From contig CM034613.1 in the NCBI GenBank assembly GCA_020091685.1, positions 21,736,801 to 21,800,800 on the forward strand: a stretch of DNA of 64,000 nt. The letters run 5' to 3'. The DNA comes from Lutjanus erythropterus. Lineage: Eukaryota; Chordata; Actinopteri; Lutjaniformes; Lutjanidae. This document shows, one piece after another, positions 23,090 to 34,489 of this stretch. A program made the translations under genes and the position numbers. The stretch's first letter is position 1. Each line of letters opens with the position of its first letter. A model generated the notes under the pieces. That model searched no databases, was not told the origin of the DNA, and was given only the letters and a program-made list of their open reading frames with translations.

Positions 23090-23410
23090 GTAAAACAAGA
23101 GAAAGGACTCATTGCCCCGAGGCAGAACAACCAGTGGTGAACCCATGGCTGGGAAACCTTCTTTGCAAGCTGCGTGAATAATCCACAGGGTGATGTCATC
23201 GCCGACAAAAGCTGCGTGCCACTCTAGATTATTTTCAAATTAGCTGCTCCATTCAGAAAAGACGTCCCTACGTGGAGGCCCAAATTAGATCTTGCATATT
23301 AATGAGTGACCCGGACAGCCTGGTAATACTTAACACGTTCACGTTTGATTTGGAGAATATAGTGAAAACTGAGCTGGATGCCTTTATATAAATACTTAAG
23401 ATCACCGTCA
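23090..23410. promoter_or_regulatory. Candidate conserved non-coding element
   Basis: Repeat-free block between two transposons. Enhancer-like words: GATTATTTTCAAATTAGCTG (23,227), AAATTAGATCTTGCATATTA followed by ATGAGTGACC (23,282-23,311) and TGATGTCATCGCCGAC (23,191; contains a CRE-like TGATGTCA). No coding frame. Confidence 0.35.
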
Positions 23411-23499
23411 ACTCCATGGCCCTCTGGTTCAATTTGGATGATGTTGTGGATTTTTGTGGGTCTGTATGTGGTACTTCAATCAATCAATAGGCTGTGTAT

Positions 23500-24245
23500 T
23501 AATTACAGTAGACGCTGGTTGGCACGTCCCCAGTTAGGAGAAGCTGCAGGAGTAGGACTGCTATGGACAGGGTCAGCAGTAAAAGGTGTTTTAGCCATTT
23601 AAAACAAGGTTCACCTAAAAAAAATCAATATCAGTTCAAGTGTACACAATATTTAGAATATTTTCATCACTTTACCTTGCTGTCACACAGCCTTTTCTGG
23701 TGGGAAAGTATCATTTAATGAGACAGTTGTCACTCTCTCGAAACCAACCAAACTCCATGAGTGAAATCAGTCATTTTACCTTGCAGAAAACAGGAGTTTC
23801 TGGTCCACCGCTGCCTCGATCCGGTCATCTTTTTTGTGTTTTGTGTGACTTCGGAAAATCCGAGCAACCCTTTTAGAACACAGAAATCACACAATAACAC
23901 AAACAAACTGAGAGACTGAGGCAGCGGTAGACAAGCGGCTCCTGTGTTCTGCAAAGTACAATTACTGATTTTGCCTATGGAGTTTTGTTGGTTTTGAGAG
24001 AGGGATATTTGGCTCATATAACTGCAATTTTTGGCAAAGTAAAGGAGTGAATTATTTTAAAATATAGCACAGACTTATACCGATTCTTTTAGGTGGATTT
24101 TTTTAAGGAGTATATTACTTACTTTCCATGCTGGTACTCCTCTCTACTTCTCCAAACTGAGGGCGTGATGACCACCATCTACAGTAGTTAATACACTGCT
24201 ACCTCATACAACCCTACTTCAATAATCTGAACTATCCCTTAAAAA
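23500..24245. mobile_element. Fold-back (inverted-repeat) element
   Basis: The left arm has GTATTAATTACAGTAGACGC (23,495) and CCCAGTTAGGAGAAGC; the right arm has their complements, TACTTCTCCAAACTGAGGGC (about 24,146) and CCATCTACAGTAGTTAATAC (24,174). A second nested pair lies inside: CTCTCTCGAAACCAACCAAA with CTCCATGAGTG (23,731-23,762) against GGAGTTTTGTTGGTTTTGAG (23,980). Related to 17,634-17,940. Non-coding. Confidence 0.65.
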
Positions 24246-24499
24246 AATAGCATTTTGAGTTTTATCAGGTCTCATTATCAGCATGCTGCAGAGTGACTGA
24301 ACATCCTGTATGCTTGACCATGTTATTCATCAGCATCTGGAAGGAAAACCATACCCTCGATTTGCATTCCAGCCACCCTACTTTAAGCTACACCTCATGA
24401 TTTCATGAATACTTTATGGCTCTAGTTTGTCCAAATGGCTCACATTTCAAATTAGTTGAACTTACTAAAGTATCAGGGATGTGAAATGATACAATATAC

Positions 24500-24880
24500 A
24501 CTCTCAGCATCTATAAATAATGTGAGCGGCTGTGGTGGCTCCTCGCAGCCCTGCAGGGCAGCGGCGCTCGAAGTTGCATTCTAATCTGTCTCCTCTTTGG
24601 ATTTTTTTATTTTTTTTGAAGAAGAAAGATGTCAAATCTGAGAGCTGTTATAAATCAGAGCTTCGTCACCGAATGAATCAAGCGCGGAGAGATAAATCCC
24701 AGGCCTGTGTTGAAATTATGAGGCAGCTCCATGGGAAAAGAGTTTATGCTGCGAATCTGAGAATGCTGATCATCCCATCGGGCTCATTTGTTTACTTTCA
24801 AATTCCCTCTTTTGTGTGGTTTGGAATTGGAGCAATGTTTGTGCATGCTCTGGCCAAGGGGGAAATCACTTGAGATGTGA
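24500..24880. promoter_or_regulatory. Candidate conserved non-coding element
   Basis: Repeat-free block with AAATTATGAGGCAGCTCCAT (24,713) and TTTGTGTGGTTTGGAATTGG. A 113-codon frame spans it, but it starts in simple sequence, contains a lysine run and lacks splice sites. A CTCF-like word lies just to its right at 24,896. Confidence 0.3.
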
Positions 24881-24895
24881 TTAAGAAAATGGATA

Positions 24896-24909
24896 CTGCC
24901 CTCTTCTGG
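24896..24909 (-). promoter_or_regulatory. Possible CTCF site
   Basis: The minus strand reads CCAGAAGAGGGCAG, which matches the CTCF core CCASYAGRKGGCRS at 13 of 14 positions (A for Y at position 5). A single word of this quality arises by chance at modest frequency. Confidence 0.3.
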
Positions 24910-25116
24910 TGGAAACAACGATCACTTCCCTATCAATCTATAACCAGTACTCAATCACCATCAGAGCAGTGCAGCACCACTGTGTACAAGTGAGCAGATG
25001 ATGTGAAGGCTTTTAGTTTCACCAGCATTTCACACGTGTATACAGAAAACAGACTCCTCATATCCTTGTATCTGAAGTGTTTTGCCAAATTTATCATTTT
25101 AATTGCATAGATGTGC

Positions 25117-25900
25117 ACTGTAAAAATAAACTATTTGTCTTAACTTGAAAAAGTGAGTGTCCGGGTTGCCTTAAATTGTTTTAAGTTGACTGAATTTGAA
25201 GACAAAATGTAATACTGCAAAACAAATAAACTTTTCTAGTCCTCAGTCACACTGATGAACAGACATTTAACATTTATTATAGTTTATTATCTTGTAAGTG
25301 TAAGAGGATAGGGACTGAATTCTATATATAACCTTCATCATGGTTTGCAGTGTCTTCGTCATTGTATAAACAAACAACCATCTTAAAGTTTTCATCACGT
25401 CTTCTTCGAACTATAAAAAAGAAATATATCACAGGAGAGTTTAAACACCCTTCTTTTTCGTCGTTTGAAGGAAACATCTGATTAAAATTTGCTACGTGTC
25501 TGTCTCGACTACACTGTAAATATAAAAGGTCTGTTTTGACTTCAACAGCCTGCCTTGAAATTTCAAGTTGACTAAATTTAAAGGACAAGTTGAGCAGTTT
25601 TTGTAATGACTCACAACAAATAAGCATTTATAGTCAAATAAACTTGATATTGATTCAGTCGTACTTGATATTAAGTTGAACCAACAACTCTTCGGTCACA
25701 ATGATGAACATTTCAGCTATAAAAAGGGTTTCAGGAGAGTTTTAACATTCAGTCATTCATTCATTCAACTCATTATTTCAAGTCAAAACAATTCAAGTTA
25801 GAAGAAATGTTTAAGAGTTCTGAACTGTCCTGAAAATAAGTAATTAACCTGAATAAATAAAACTTTAATATTTACGTAAAATAAAAAAGATTAGTTGATT
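25117..25900. mobile_element. Two tandem or nested CACTGTAA-family elements
   Basis: Starts CACTGTAAAAATAAAC at 25,117, with a second start, CACTGTAAATATAAAAGG, at 25,512. Shared interior words: TTTAAGTTGACTGAATTTGA (25,180) and GGACAAGTTGAGCAG (25,583). Same family as 22,144-23,050. A 101-codon minus-strand frame across it is not a gene. Confidence 0.55.
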
Positions 25901-26099
25901 TGACAAAATTCATGTGAACCTGCTGACATGAACACTGGATACCATTTTACTGTCTCCATCCTGTGAACGAGGGGAGATAATTTGACTCTAGCCCCTGAAA
26001 TAAATGCAAAATTAACAATTGTTAAACAATCTAGCAGGCAGGCCATCATGCTCTAAACAGGTAATTGTCCAAAGCTTTTAATGACCACTGCAAATCATT

Positions 26100-26480
26100 C
26101 ATTAAAGCGACGTATAAATCCCATATGTTTCCTCTGCCTCTCTCTTGTGGGGTAATGGCGCTCCATCCTCGCGGCTGACGTGGGTCAGATCTTCAGGCAG
26201 GTGGCTGGGAAACGGAGGCAGATGGGGCCCGAGTGTACGCCACCGCTGAATCTGTGAAGTTCTCTCTTCAGTTTCAAGCCGCACCGATGGGCCCTTGAAT
26301 TATTACCGGGCCCCCCATTCATAATTAGCCCGGGCCTGGTGGGGACCAAAGCCCCACTAATGATGCCTTTGTTGCCGCTGATCCACGCCGCACAATCAAC
26401 AAGAGGCGACGTATGACTGGGAGAAGCGGTCCCACATTGAGCGATAACGTGCCTTTAGGGCAGCCTCTCTAAAACAATCA
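26100..26480. promoter_or_regulatory. Candidate conserved non-coding element
   Basis: Strong enhancer-like texture: GGGCCCTTGAATTATTACCG (26,289), GGGCCCCCCATTCATAATTA (26,308; TAATTA core) then GCCCGGGCC, and CACTAATGATGCCTTTGTTG (26,354). CpG content is higher than in the surroundings. No repeat signature and no coding frame of interest. Confidence 0.4.
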
Positions 26481-26534
26481 CGCATGGTTTCGGCTCTACC
26501 CTCGTTAAAGATGAGTGTTCACATGGGGCGTGAG

Positions 26535-26540
<6 letters not shown>

Positions 26541-26584
<44 letters not shown>
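26541..26584. repeat. (TG)22 microsatellite
   Basis: 44 uninterrupted bases of TG, the longest pure dinucleotide tract in the window, followed by short interrupted TG. Likely length-polymorphic. Confidence 0.95.
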
Positions 26585-26585
<1 letters not shown>

Positions 26586-26824
26586 ATGTCTGTGTGTGTG
26601 AGAACGAGAAGCTTGTAGGTCTTCTGATATGCCAGTTCCCACAGGCAATATATAGCTATTTGATGTCATAAGCCCTCCAACAGCAGTCATTGTATTTTAA
26701 ACGTCTCCATCCTTCAAATATTATTCTCACTAGTGTGATTTACCTTGAATTTTGGATACCACTTTACAAGATTACCCTTATAAATGGTTTATAATTAGGT
26801 TATTAATTAGGTTGTAAACACTTC

Positions 26825-27250
26825 GGTCACACTTTATTTTACAGTACACTCATAATACAAGACATTTTAGACTGTATTAGACACTTTATTAGACTAGATT
26901 AGAACTGTACTGTAAACTGAAGTGTATTATTTTCCTGTTAGACCTTTATTAGACTTTATTAGAGTGTAATTCAGGACACGTTACAATAGAACTGGACTGT
27001 AAACTAAAGTCAAATCACATATCTGCTGCTTGAGACACACCAGCTTTGGCTGTTCTCTTGTAATGTGTCCCAAATTACCCATGAAGAAAGTGGGAAATAA
27101 TACACTTTAGTTTATGGTACAGTTGTGTTGAAACATGTCCCAAATTGCCCTCTAATAAAGTCTAATATTGGTCTAATCAAAGGTCTAATACTCTCTAATA
27201 ATGAACATATTTATGTGTTAGGTGTATAGTGTCTAACTGTGGTACAGATA
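26825..27250. mobile_element. GGTCACAC-ended MITE, right-truncated
   Basis: Left terminus GGTCACACTTTATTTTACAG at 26,825, then recurrent TATTAGAC/TATTAGAG words and GAACTGTACTGTAAACTGAA. The right inverted end is not seen and the copy fades near 27,250. Same family as 45,583-46,473 and 61,905-62,303. Confidence 0.7.
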
Positions 27251-28146
27251 ATTTTTTAGTTTTTTAGTGTATGTGCTTAAATTTTAACACGGCTTATAAT
27301 GATTTTCCGATATCAATCAATTTTAAATAACTTTTTAAATAACAACAGTAATCACCATAAAACAGAATTCATCAAGTTTGAGTTTTTACTGGTAATCTGA
27401 ATCAAATGTCTTTCTCTTGGAGACATTCCAGTCGACAATATTTTCAGCTTTTCCCCCTCGATCTCGCAATAGTTCAACATCAGGAAATAATTTGACGTTT
27501 CAGCAGCTCAACCGCTGCTTTAAACTCCTCTGAGGCTGCAGTTCCACTCAGTGTAAAACCAGTGGTGGAAGAAGTACTACGATCTTTTACTTGAGCAAAA
27601 GTAGAAATATTATAGTCTAAAAATACTCTGTTATAAGTAAAAAAAATAAATAAATAAAATAATAAAATTGCAGGAGTAACTCAGCTGCCATCTCTTTGTC
27701 CAGAGGACACAGCAGTGGAGTGTCCACCTTGTAAGGATGACTACTGGTGCTTTCACAAAATATTGACACAATGAGATTTTTGATAAATAATATCCAAAAT
27801 ATAAGATGATATCCATAATCTCATATGATAATATTCATATAATATTGATAGATTTTTCAGCCCTACTTGTTAGACATAATATATTCTAATATTTAGCAGC
27901 ACTGATGCAGCTAAACAGAATTTTATTGCAGTTTGTCGAGTTTTTACTAATATTTAATATGCATGCTGTATTAACTATTTAACTGTATAACTGTATTTTT
28001 TAATCAGAATTAGTAAAATGTTGAATAAATGTTGTGAGGTGAAAATGATATTTTCCTCCTTAGAATTTAGCAGACTAAGAAGGAAAAGAAGAATGAATGT
28101 ATTAATCCCCAAGGGGGAAATTACATTTTTCGCACCATTGTGCAGT

Positions 28147-28168
28147 TCACACACACACACACACACAC
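28147..28168. repeat. (AC)n microsatellite
   Basis: Eleven AC units, continued by imperfect AC to about 28,189, inside the MITE at 27,561-28,434. Confidence 0.85.
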
Positions 28169-28179
28169 TCACACAGACA

Positions 28180-28320
28180 TGCACACACAGGACCTATAGA
28201 GGTGAACTGGCATCTCTCCAGCTACCAGTCCACGCTCTGTACTGTGGTCCTTTGAGCCGCTACCCTCCGGTTTCCAAGCCAAGTCCCCACAGACTGAGCT
28301 GCTGCCGGCCCGAGGGTACA
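28180..28320. mobile_element. Common fish retroelement fragment
   Basis: AGAGGTGAACTGGCATCTCT, CCAGCTACCAGTCCACGCTC, CTCCGGTTTCCAAGCCAAGT and GACTGAGCTGCTGCCGGCCC match a widespread teleost repeat whose left part includes CAAGGGCACCTCAGC, seen separately at 12,575. It is preceded by ATTAATCCCCAAGGGGGAAA (28,100), a typical end of such elements. Confidence 0.55.
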
Positions 28321-28497
28321 GGGGGTTAGTATGAAGTATCACAAAATGGAAATACATGCAGTGCAATTAAGTATTTACCTCAAAATTGTACTTACTTGAG
28401 TAAATGCATGTATTTACTCTTTCACCGTTGCTGTCTTAGTTATGTCTGACTGTATATAAGTGATTTGCACTCATGGTCATTAGTAATGTTGGGATTT

Positions 28498-28860
28498 TTA
28501 CTTTTGAATTAACTTTTTATTTAAATAATTTCTACTTTTATACAAAGAACAAGAAAGGAAAACAAGAACAGCTGAAAAAACAAGGAACAGTTTAAATAAT
28601 AATGATATATCATGTCCATTATTATGTCCTACGGATATCACAGGGTGGTAGCATCCTCTTCCGCTGTAATGTGAAATCCATTTCTCCTTTTTTCTGAGGA
28701 AGGTTGCTCGTCCAGATATCAGAGAGAAAGTCATACTTTCCACAGAGATTTCCTCGTCTGTGTCCAGCCACTGCATGAGGCTTGGAGACTCATGTTTGTG
28801 CCAGTTTTTTGTAATCACTTTTTTTTTTTTTTACCAGCATTAAATATTATCTTGCACAAC
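28498..28860 (-). pseudogene. L1-like LINE reverse-transcriptase C-terminal fragment
   Basis: The minus-strand translation contains VITKNWHKHESPSLMQWL, followed by a stretch with SMTFSL and a later KWISHY. This is the layout of the extreme C terminus of fish L1-type ORF2 (KK-x-ITK-x-W...P-x-x-x-x-WL, then an ERLTY-like motif, then a W-x-x-Y-like motif). Only about 100 codons remain, with a lysine run at the upstream edge. It is a 5'-truncated dead copy; no endonuclease or polymerase core is present. Confidence 0.6.
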
Positions 28861-28989
28861 TGTTTTTGAACAATGACATTTTTGACATTTTGACATTTTT
28901 TTCTTATTACACCAAAATGCAGGACCTCATTAGAAATTCCATATACCAAAATATTTTTCAGAGCTTAACATATTGTTCCCCAAGATATT

Positions 28990-30255
28990 TGATTTTTTTG
29001 GACTTGTCGTCCATGTACCTGCAGTGTCTTCAGCACTGCTTTTGTGACTGAGATAGTTTATGAGGCGTGATGAAAAAAAAAAGAACAACCTTTTAAAAGA
29101 TCGTACTACCTAACAGAAGTCACGTTTTTGCATTTCAAAAGAACAAAAATCAGCCCACTGCCTCCCTCTGCGAGCTCTCCTTCACCTGCCCGTTTCACCT
29201 ATTCCAGTTCAAAATGCCAAACGCACTCCCACTTACGAGCGCAGATGAGAGTGAAGGTCACATCTACAGTTTGGTCTGAAATAATTTCTCACTTTCTTCC
29301 TCTTGCTCAACTTCTAAAATGGAAGTAAGTCGAAGAAAAGAATGAAGGAAAAGACAGAACAGGAAATGGATCACATGTGTGAGCTTGTGTGTTCTTTTCA
29401 AATGAAGGACATTGTTTGATAATGATGCCAAAAATGTTAAAATAATATTCTATATACGTCCACATTAATATTCCAGATATTTCACATATGAGAAAATCCC
29501 GGTTTCCTTCAGAGGATGCACTTGAACATCACTTGAGCCTCCTCCACTGAAGGAGACTGGATTTCTTGGCAGCCCCTGTCATCTTCTCTGCCATTGGGAG
29601 AGCTGGCATCATGGTGGCACCAGCATCTGTTTCTGGCTCACAGTGGCAAGGAGGAGCCAGAGGAGGGAAAGGATTTATTTTGCACTTTTGGGATAAACCT
29701 ACAAAATACTGGTCAAATATGCAGCTTCTCCACGCTCCCGGTGCACTTTGAAAAAGATGTCTGAAAGATGTGCGTGGTAGCACAATGCTTTTTTTTTTGC
29801 TTTTTTTTTGTGGTGCAGTAAATGCAGCAGAGGATGTGTTCATCTATCCAAGAGTGGGTGGATCCCAAAGTCCAGAGGCTTGGCCCTTTTTCAAAATGAA
29901 AGTGTATTTGTGCATTTATTAGCGTGCATTGACAGCCTGTGTTAAACGATTGCTCTCCACCCACTGGTTAAGTCAACCTTTGAAGTGAAATACGTGAAAG
30001 GATTACTGATCATGTCCATATAATATGCCAAGGCAGAGTAAAAGCAAAAACTTGAATACACTCTCACTGATTGGATTCACGTTCATACTTTCTCTTGAGC
30101 AGCTTGAGTGATGTGAGCTTTTACAAGGAGTTCAACAGATATTAGTTGCAGATATGTGGACAGAGTACATCTAACCAAATTTAATTCAATGAAGTCTAAC
30201 TTTTTAAGTTTAGATACACATCATACACATCTATTTTCACTACACTTTGATCATT
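28990..30255. other. Intergenic, no gene seen
   Basis: Unique DNA with scattered homopolymers. Open frames near 29,529-29,843 overlap on both strands and have no family match. Confidence 0.4.
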
Positions 30256-30261
30256 TTGTTA

Positions 30262-30345
30262 AAGGTATAGTATGCGATTTCTGCCACTGGGGGGCTCAGT
30301 CAAAACAATAACAAAAGACGGAGTTTGAGTGTAGTGTAGTTAGCA
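30262..30345. mobile_element. TGCGATTTCTGCC-type repeat, left fragment
   Basis: AGTATGCGATTTCTGCCACT, GGGGGGCTCAGTCAAAACAA and TAACAAAAGACGGAGTTTG are shared with the copies at 35,752-35,940 and 37,018-37,160. Confidence 0.55.
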
Positions 30346-30614
30346 TCTTTTATTTCTTTATGCCATTTGTTAGCTAGTAACTTGCAGTGGCTGACACGGC
30401 TAATGCTAACTCTCACTCTGTGCACTACTGACAACTTTCTTTGCATTGCTGTAATTGCTGTTTGTATTGTGCTTTTGTACCAAACTCTTGCTTGCCTGGG
30501 GTATGTTTGAACTTGGGATTTTAGGGAAGTGCACAGACATCTCTGCCTTCAGTAGAGGAATGTGAAAACGCCTCGAGGTCTGACATTTTAGGGGACAGAA
30601 ACATAAGAAGAACT

Positions 30615-30780
30615 TATTTCCGAGTGGGGGAGTTTCCAGTCAAAGCTAAGCTAACTGGCTGCTGGCTGTTGCCTCATATTTAGTGAGCAGACATGAGAGT
30701 GCTAACAAACTTCTCATCTATCTTTTGGCATGAAAGCACTAATTTGCATTTTCTAAAATGTTGAACTGTTGCTTTAAGTA
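30615..30780. mobile_element. Right arm of the fold-back family
   Basis: AAAGCTAAGCTAACTGGCTG, GCAGACATGAGAGTGCTAAC, TTCTCATCTATCTTTTGGCA and TCTAAAATGTTGAACTGTTG are the complement-strand words of the elements in the 6.8-11.0 kb cluster. A single, isolated copy. Confidence 0.7.
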
Positions 30781-32408
30781 TAATAAAAGTTTTTGAACAG
30801 CAGGAAAGTTGAAGGGCACATAATATCTCACGGCTCATGGATCTCATATTAAGACATTTTCAGCCTTAATACTCGCCAGGGTCCACTGTGAGATTTTTAA
30901 CCTTTTTTTTCTTCAAGCTAAGGCCTTCTTTCTGATGACTTGCTCCATGAGTGTCTTGTTAAAGTCAGCCTGGCGTGTTTTCCAAGATCTAACAATTGAG
31001 CCTTTGGCACACAACTCTTTGGGAACATGATTGTTAAGATGTTGTTACAGTTGTGTGAACTCCGTGAATTAACAATGTGTGAGCAGCGCGACTCACTGAT
31101 TACATTGAAACTAAGATGCAGGAAGTCAGCTGTGGAGAAGCCCTTTATGCTTTTTGGCATGTTGGAGAGACTGTTTGCAGCCAATTGTTCAAAACTCTGT
31201 AGTTTCACAGGTCTGAGCAAAGAGTGTTCAGTGAGGCGATGAACTGATTAAAAGAGGACGAGATCATAGCATTTGTAAAGTACGATAAGTGAAAGCTTAA
31301 CAGGAGAATCATTGTGACTTTATAGAGAAAACCCGACTGTTTTAGATTTGTGTTATCACAAAATTCCTCCATTTTTTGCTGAGGCACATATGTTTCTGCT
31401 TATTATTATTCACCTAATGGCACCATTTTAGAAAGTGCTTGCAATAAGACCAGAAGCTAACAGTTTCCAGATAAAATCCCACTTTCCCCAACCCAATACT
31501 TAGCCTTCAGTCCTCCAGCTGACCTTCCTGCTGTCAGTGAAACACATAACACCCACTGACCTGGTCAACAGTACACGACTTCTTTTAAAAAAAAATCTAA
31601 AAATCCATAATGTGAAATGTGATTTCCTCTTGTTTCCGGACATACTTTCAGGACGAACACAGGGCAGACAGCCACTACTGTACCTAGTAGATTAGACTTT
31701 TCCACTTCTTCCTGTTTCATTCCATCCAGGTGCATACTGGGAACGCTGCCATGTATATCCCTTGGTGCACAACAGTACAGCGCAGCTGTGGAAGCCACCT
31801 AAATTTGATTCCTCTCGTTGTAGCCTAGCAACGGTGGGTATTAGCGCACACAAGCTGGATGGGTGCAGTTCTGGTGCCAGAGGCAGGATGGGCGCCTGGT
31901 TGCAGCTCATTGGCAGATGACATTGAGTGAAAGCTGGCATTCTGAGATTAGGGGATCAGATGCTCACAGCGCTCTATGCAGGAAGTAGTATGAAATGTAA
32001 AATCAATGCCAAGAGGGCTTGACAGGTCCTTTACACTCGACGTACAGATGTACACAGATACACCATACATAATGTTGTTATATAGCGCGTAAAACCCACA
32101 TTACATCACCTCCGTTTTAATTTGTTCAGACACTGTAATCAGCTCTTTTTCTTTCGTTTTTTTTTTTTTAAATAGGAATCCAGTATCTCGAATGAAAAAA
32201 CAATATTTGCTGATGTAAAACAGAGCAGAAGACCATTTTAAAAATCTGTTATCAGATCTTGGCTCCCACTGCAGATAAGAAAAGTGGCCCAGGATTTGAG
32301 CAGATGTACTGGCGCCTTTCCAGCAAGCACAAATTCCTAATGTCACCTTTGCTATTGATTTACTTTGAATAAATAAGCTACTGTTTTGACTTGTTGTTTT
32401 AGGAACTT
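30781..32408. other. Intergenic, no gene seen
   Basis: Unique AT-leaning DNA. A plus-strand frame at 31,027-31,242 and minus-strand frames nearby lack splice context and family matches. Confidence 0.4.
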
Positions 32409-32415
32409 AGCACAG

Positions 32416-32574
32416 GGGGCGTCCTGGCAGCTTGGTGGTCTAAAACATGTGCACCATGTAAACATGAAGTCCTGGTTTGAGTCCAGCCCAGGACCTTAGT
32501 CGCATGTCTGTCTTGTGTCTCTACTACCTGCACAAATGCCGCCTCCCCCAACACACTCTCCAAAAAAAAAAAAG
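32416..32574 (+). mobile_element. tRNA-derived SINE
   Basis: A polymerase III box A-like word TGGCAGCTTGGTGG (32,425-32,438) and box B-like GGTTTGAGTCC (32,474-32,484) with roughly tRNA-like spacing, followed by a tRNA-unrelated body and an A-rich tail (32,562-32,573). GCACAG at 32,410-32,415 and again at 32,579-32,584 may be the target-site duplication. It is not a functional tRNA because the stems do not pair well. A relative lies at 58,052. Confidence 0.7.
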
Positions 32575-32699
32575 GACGGCACAGCCAAACAATACACCTC
32601 TTGTGGATTTAAAACACCAGCCAGTAGCATTTCCACTGGCTTGAGGCCGCTGAGTGGGGGAGGCAACTCTCCCCGAAAGCGTTGGCAGCTACGCTAGCT

Positions 32700-33050
32700 T
32701 CTGTTTGCTAGAATACCAGATGCCTCACGCCACATGCTTCAACCACTTTGATTTCATCTCCGTGCAGTTGTTGATCAGATCTGTCTCTGTTTGACGCAAC
32801 CTGCCTCCCGTCTCCCTCGTAACTTTCATCTTTTCCAAGCCGGGCAGGCGGGCGGCCGCGGCTGTCTTGAGATGTCACCCGGTGACGTGCAGTGTCCATC
32901 TGGTATACGTTGTAATGGGCCTGGATGAATGAATGGCCAGCCACTCCACTGCCTCCTTTATGATTCTCAGCAGTGGTGCTGTCCAACTTTGATTCCCCAG
33001 TTATTAGGGAATCGAATTCCCCACTGAGGCGACGCCCAGAGGAGAGGAAG
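32700..33050. promoter_or_regulatory. Candidate conserved non-coding element
   Basis: Repeat-free, CpG-containing block with GCGGGCGGCCGCGGCTGTCT (32,848), ATGTCACCCGGTGACGTGCA (32,872, partly palindromic) and CCCAGTTATTAGGGAATCGA (32,996). A minus-strand 118-codon frame spans it without splice sites. Texture-based call. Confidence 0.3.
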
Positions 33051-33160
33051 AGAATGAGACACACAAAAAGAGTGTGAAATCTGTGGCAGTGCTACAGAAC
33101 ATACTGTACAGCCCACTTCTGCCGCTTCCTGGAGCCTCTGCTGTCTTTGTGTGTCTCTGG

Positions 33161-33643
33161 ACACTCTTAGAAACAAAGGCGCTAACTAGAACCACACAGG
33201 GTCATTTGGCTTGTCCCCATAGACCAGCCCTTTTTGGTTCTTGGTAGAACCTTTCATAAAGTTTCCAGTTTGAACTCTTTTAAAGGGTTCCACCTAGACC
33301 TCAATATAAAGGGTTATGCCCAGAACTTTTCAGGTTTCATCCAGAACCCAAAACCTTTCTTCATTCTTAGGAGGTTCTGGTGCAAAATCCTTTTATATTC
33401 CAAGGGTTTTTATTCACAACCCACCTAGGGGGTTCTGCCGAGAACCTTTTTATGCACTAGGGATTTCATCTAGAACTCACCCATAAGATTCTACCAAAAA
33501 TCCTATTAAATTATGGTACAAAGAATGCTTGATGAAAGAGTTCAAAGATAATCCTTGACGAATCCTTTCTTCAAAAAAGGGTTCCTCAGAAGGAAGTGGT
33601 TCTGGGTGAGGGTTAAGAAAGAAACCCATATTTCTAAGAGTGC
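33161..33643. mobile_element. GGTTC/GAACC-palindrome TIR element, single copy
   Basis: Ends ACACTCTTAGAAA (33,161) and TTTCTAAGAGTGC (33,643) are inverted with one mismatch. Interior words match the 14.6-16.2 kb block in the same order: GGCGCTAACTAGAACC, TTGGCTTGTCCCCATAGACC, TTTGGTTCTTGGTAGAACC, TTATATTCCAAGGGTTTT, GGGGGTTCTGCCGAGAACC. This 483 bp copy best defines the element ends. Confidence 0.8.
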
Positions 33644-34300
33644 AGCGCTCCAGGAAGGATGGTAAAGATTTGTAGCAGCAGACCAGTGTGTAGCATAAGA
33701 TTTATAAACTGAGGTGGTGAATTGTCCGAATTTCAGCCTTTGGGAGTGAGAGGGAGTAAAATTTTCAGCTTGTTCAAAGAGCAGCAGTTCATAAAAAAGC
33801 AAACTGAAGGTCATGTAACGAACCAAACACCCTACGACAGAGACAGACTACACGAGGTAGATAACCCTCTGGGGATTTTCCTTCATCTTAAAAACTATCG
33901 ACCGTTTCCCTCTGAATTTAAAGGGCTCCTACTGGATCCCATCACAAGGGGATTAAAAAGGAAAAGGGCAACTGGGATCACTTGGAGAGCAGACCCCTTC
34001 CACTTGAGCCAACACTCAAGCAGGGATGAAGTGGAGGCGCAGAGACGACCCAGAGGGAGACAGCGCAGAGGGAAGGGAGAGACGGGGAGGTGGCATAGTT
34101 TGGATTCCCAATATGTGTCCGGGGAATCCGAAGTGAGGCCAGATGGCACAGGCCTGCCGGTCTTTGGGAATCACAGCATACGGCGGCGGGACGCATGGCA
34201 GAAGGTAGCGGGAAACAGTGCCGGGGTCATCTCTTGATGTTGGACGCTCCCCGGAGCGGTTCCTTCCATCCCTTTGAACAAGAGAGCATCTCCACACAAC
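33644..34300. other. Intergenic; long open frames but no recognised gene
   Basis: A 171-codon plus-strand frame (33,722-34,237) and a 151-codon minus-strand frame (34,016-34,471) overlap. The plus frame is rich in R/G/E from a purine-rich stretch (34,020-34,090). Neither has a family match, and splice acceptors or donors are not evident at their edges. Probably low-stop unique DNA. Confidence 0.35.
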
Positions 34301-34489
34301 TGTGCCGCTTCTCTGCTTAATGCGGCAGTTGACTTCAAACGCCGTGCTATTCCCTCCTGCCCAAAGCCTCCTGAGTTCTAAACATATGTTATCAGACCTG
34401 ATGAAAACACCGTGCCAATAACATGCCACTGAGCGCCACACATGGACATATGTGTTCTGTTTTCGCCGCAACTTTCATCTCGTACAATT

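Larger units (their letters stand above)
27561..28434. mobile_element. AGTGGTGGAAGAAGTA-type MITE with internal insertions
   Basis: Starts CAGTGGTGGAAGAAGTACTA with CTTTTACTTGAGCAAAAGTA and AAAATACTCTGTTATAAGTA; ends TACTTACTTGAGTAAATGCA with ..TTTCACCGTTGCTG. These are the two ends of a very common teleost element. The middle contains an (AC)n tract and another repeat (28,180-28,320), so it was invaded after insertion. Confidence 0.65.

Noticed and set aside
24532..24873. 113-codon plus-strand open frame
   Set aside because: No family resemblance, starts in simple sequence, no acceptor or donor at the edges; kept only as a possible non-coding element.
30275..30300. CTCF-like word GCCACTGGGGGGCTC
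   Set aside because: Only 12/14 and part of a dispersed repeat.
32420..32490. tRNA gene
   Set aside because: Box A and B-like words are present but acceptor and anticodon stems do not pair; an A tail and possible duplication show a SINE.
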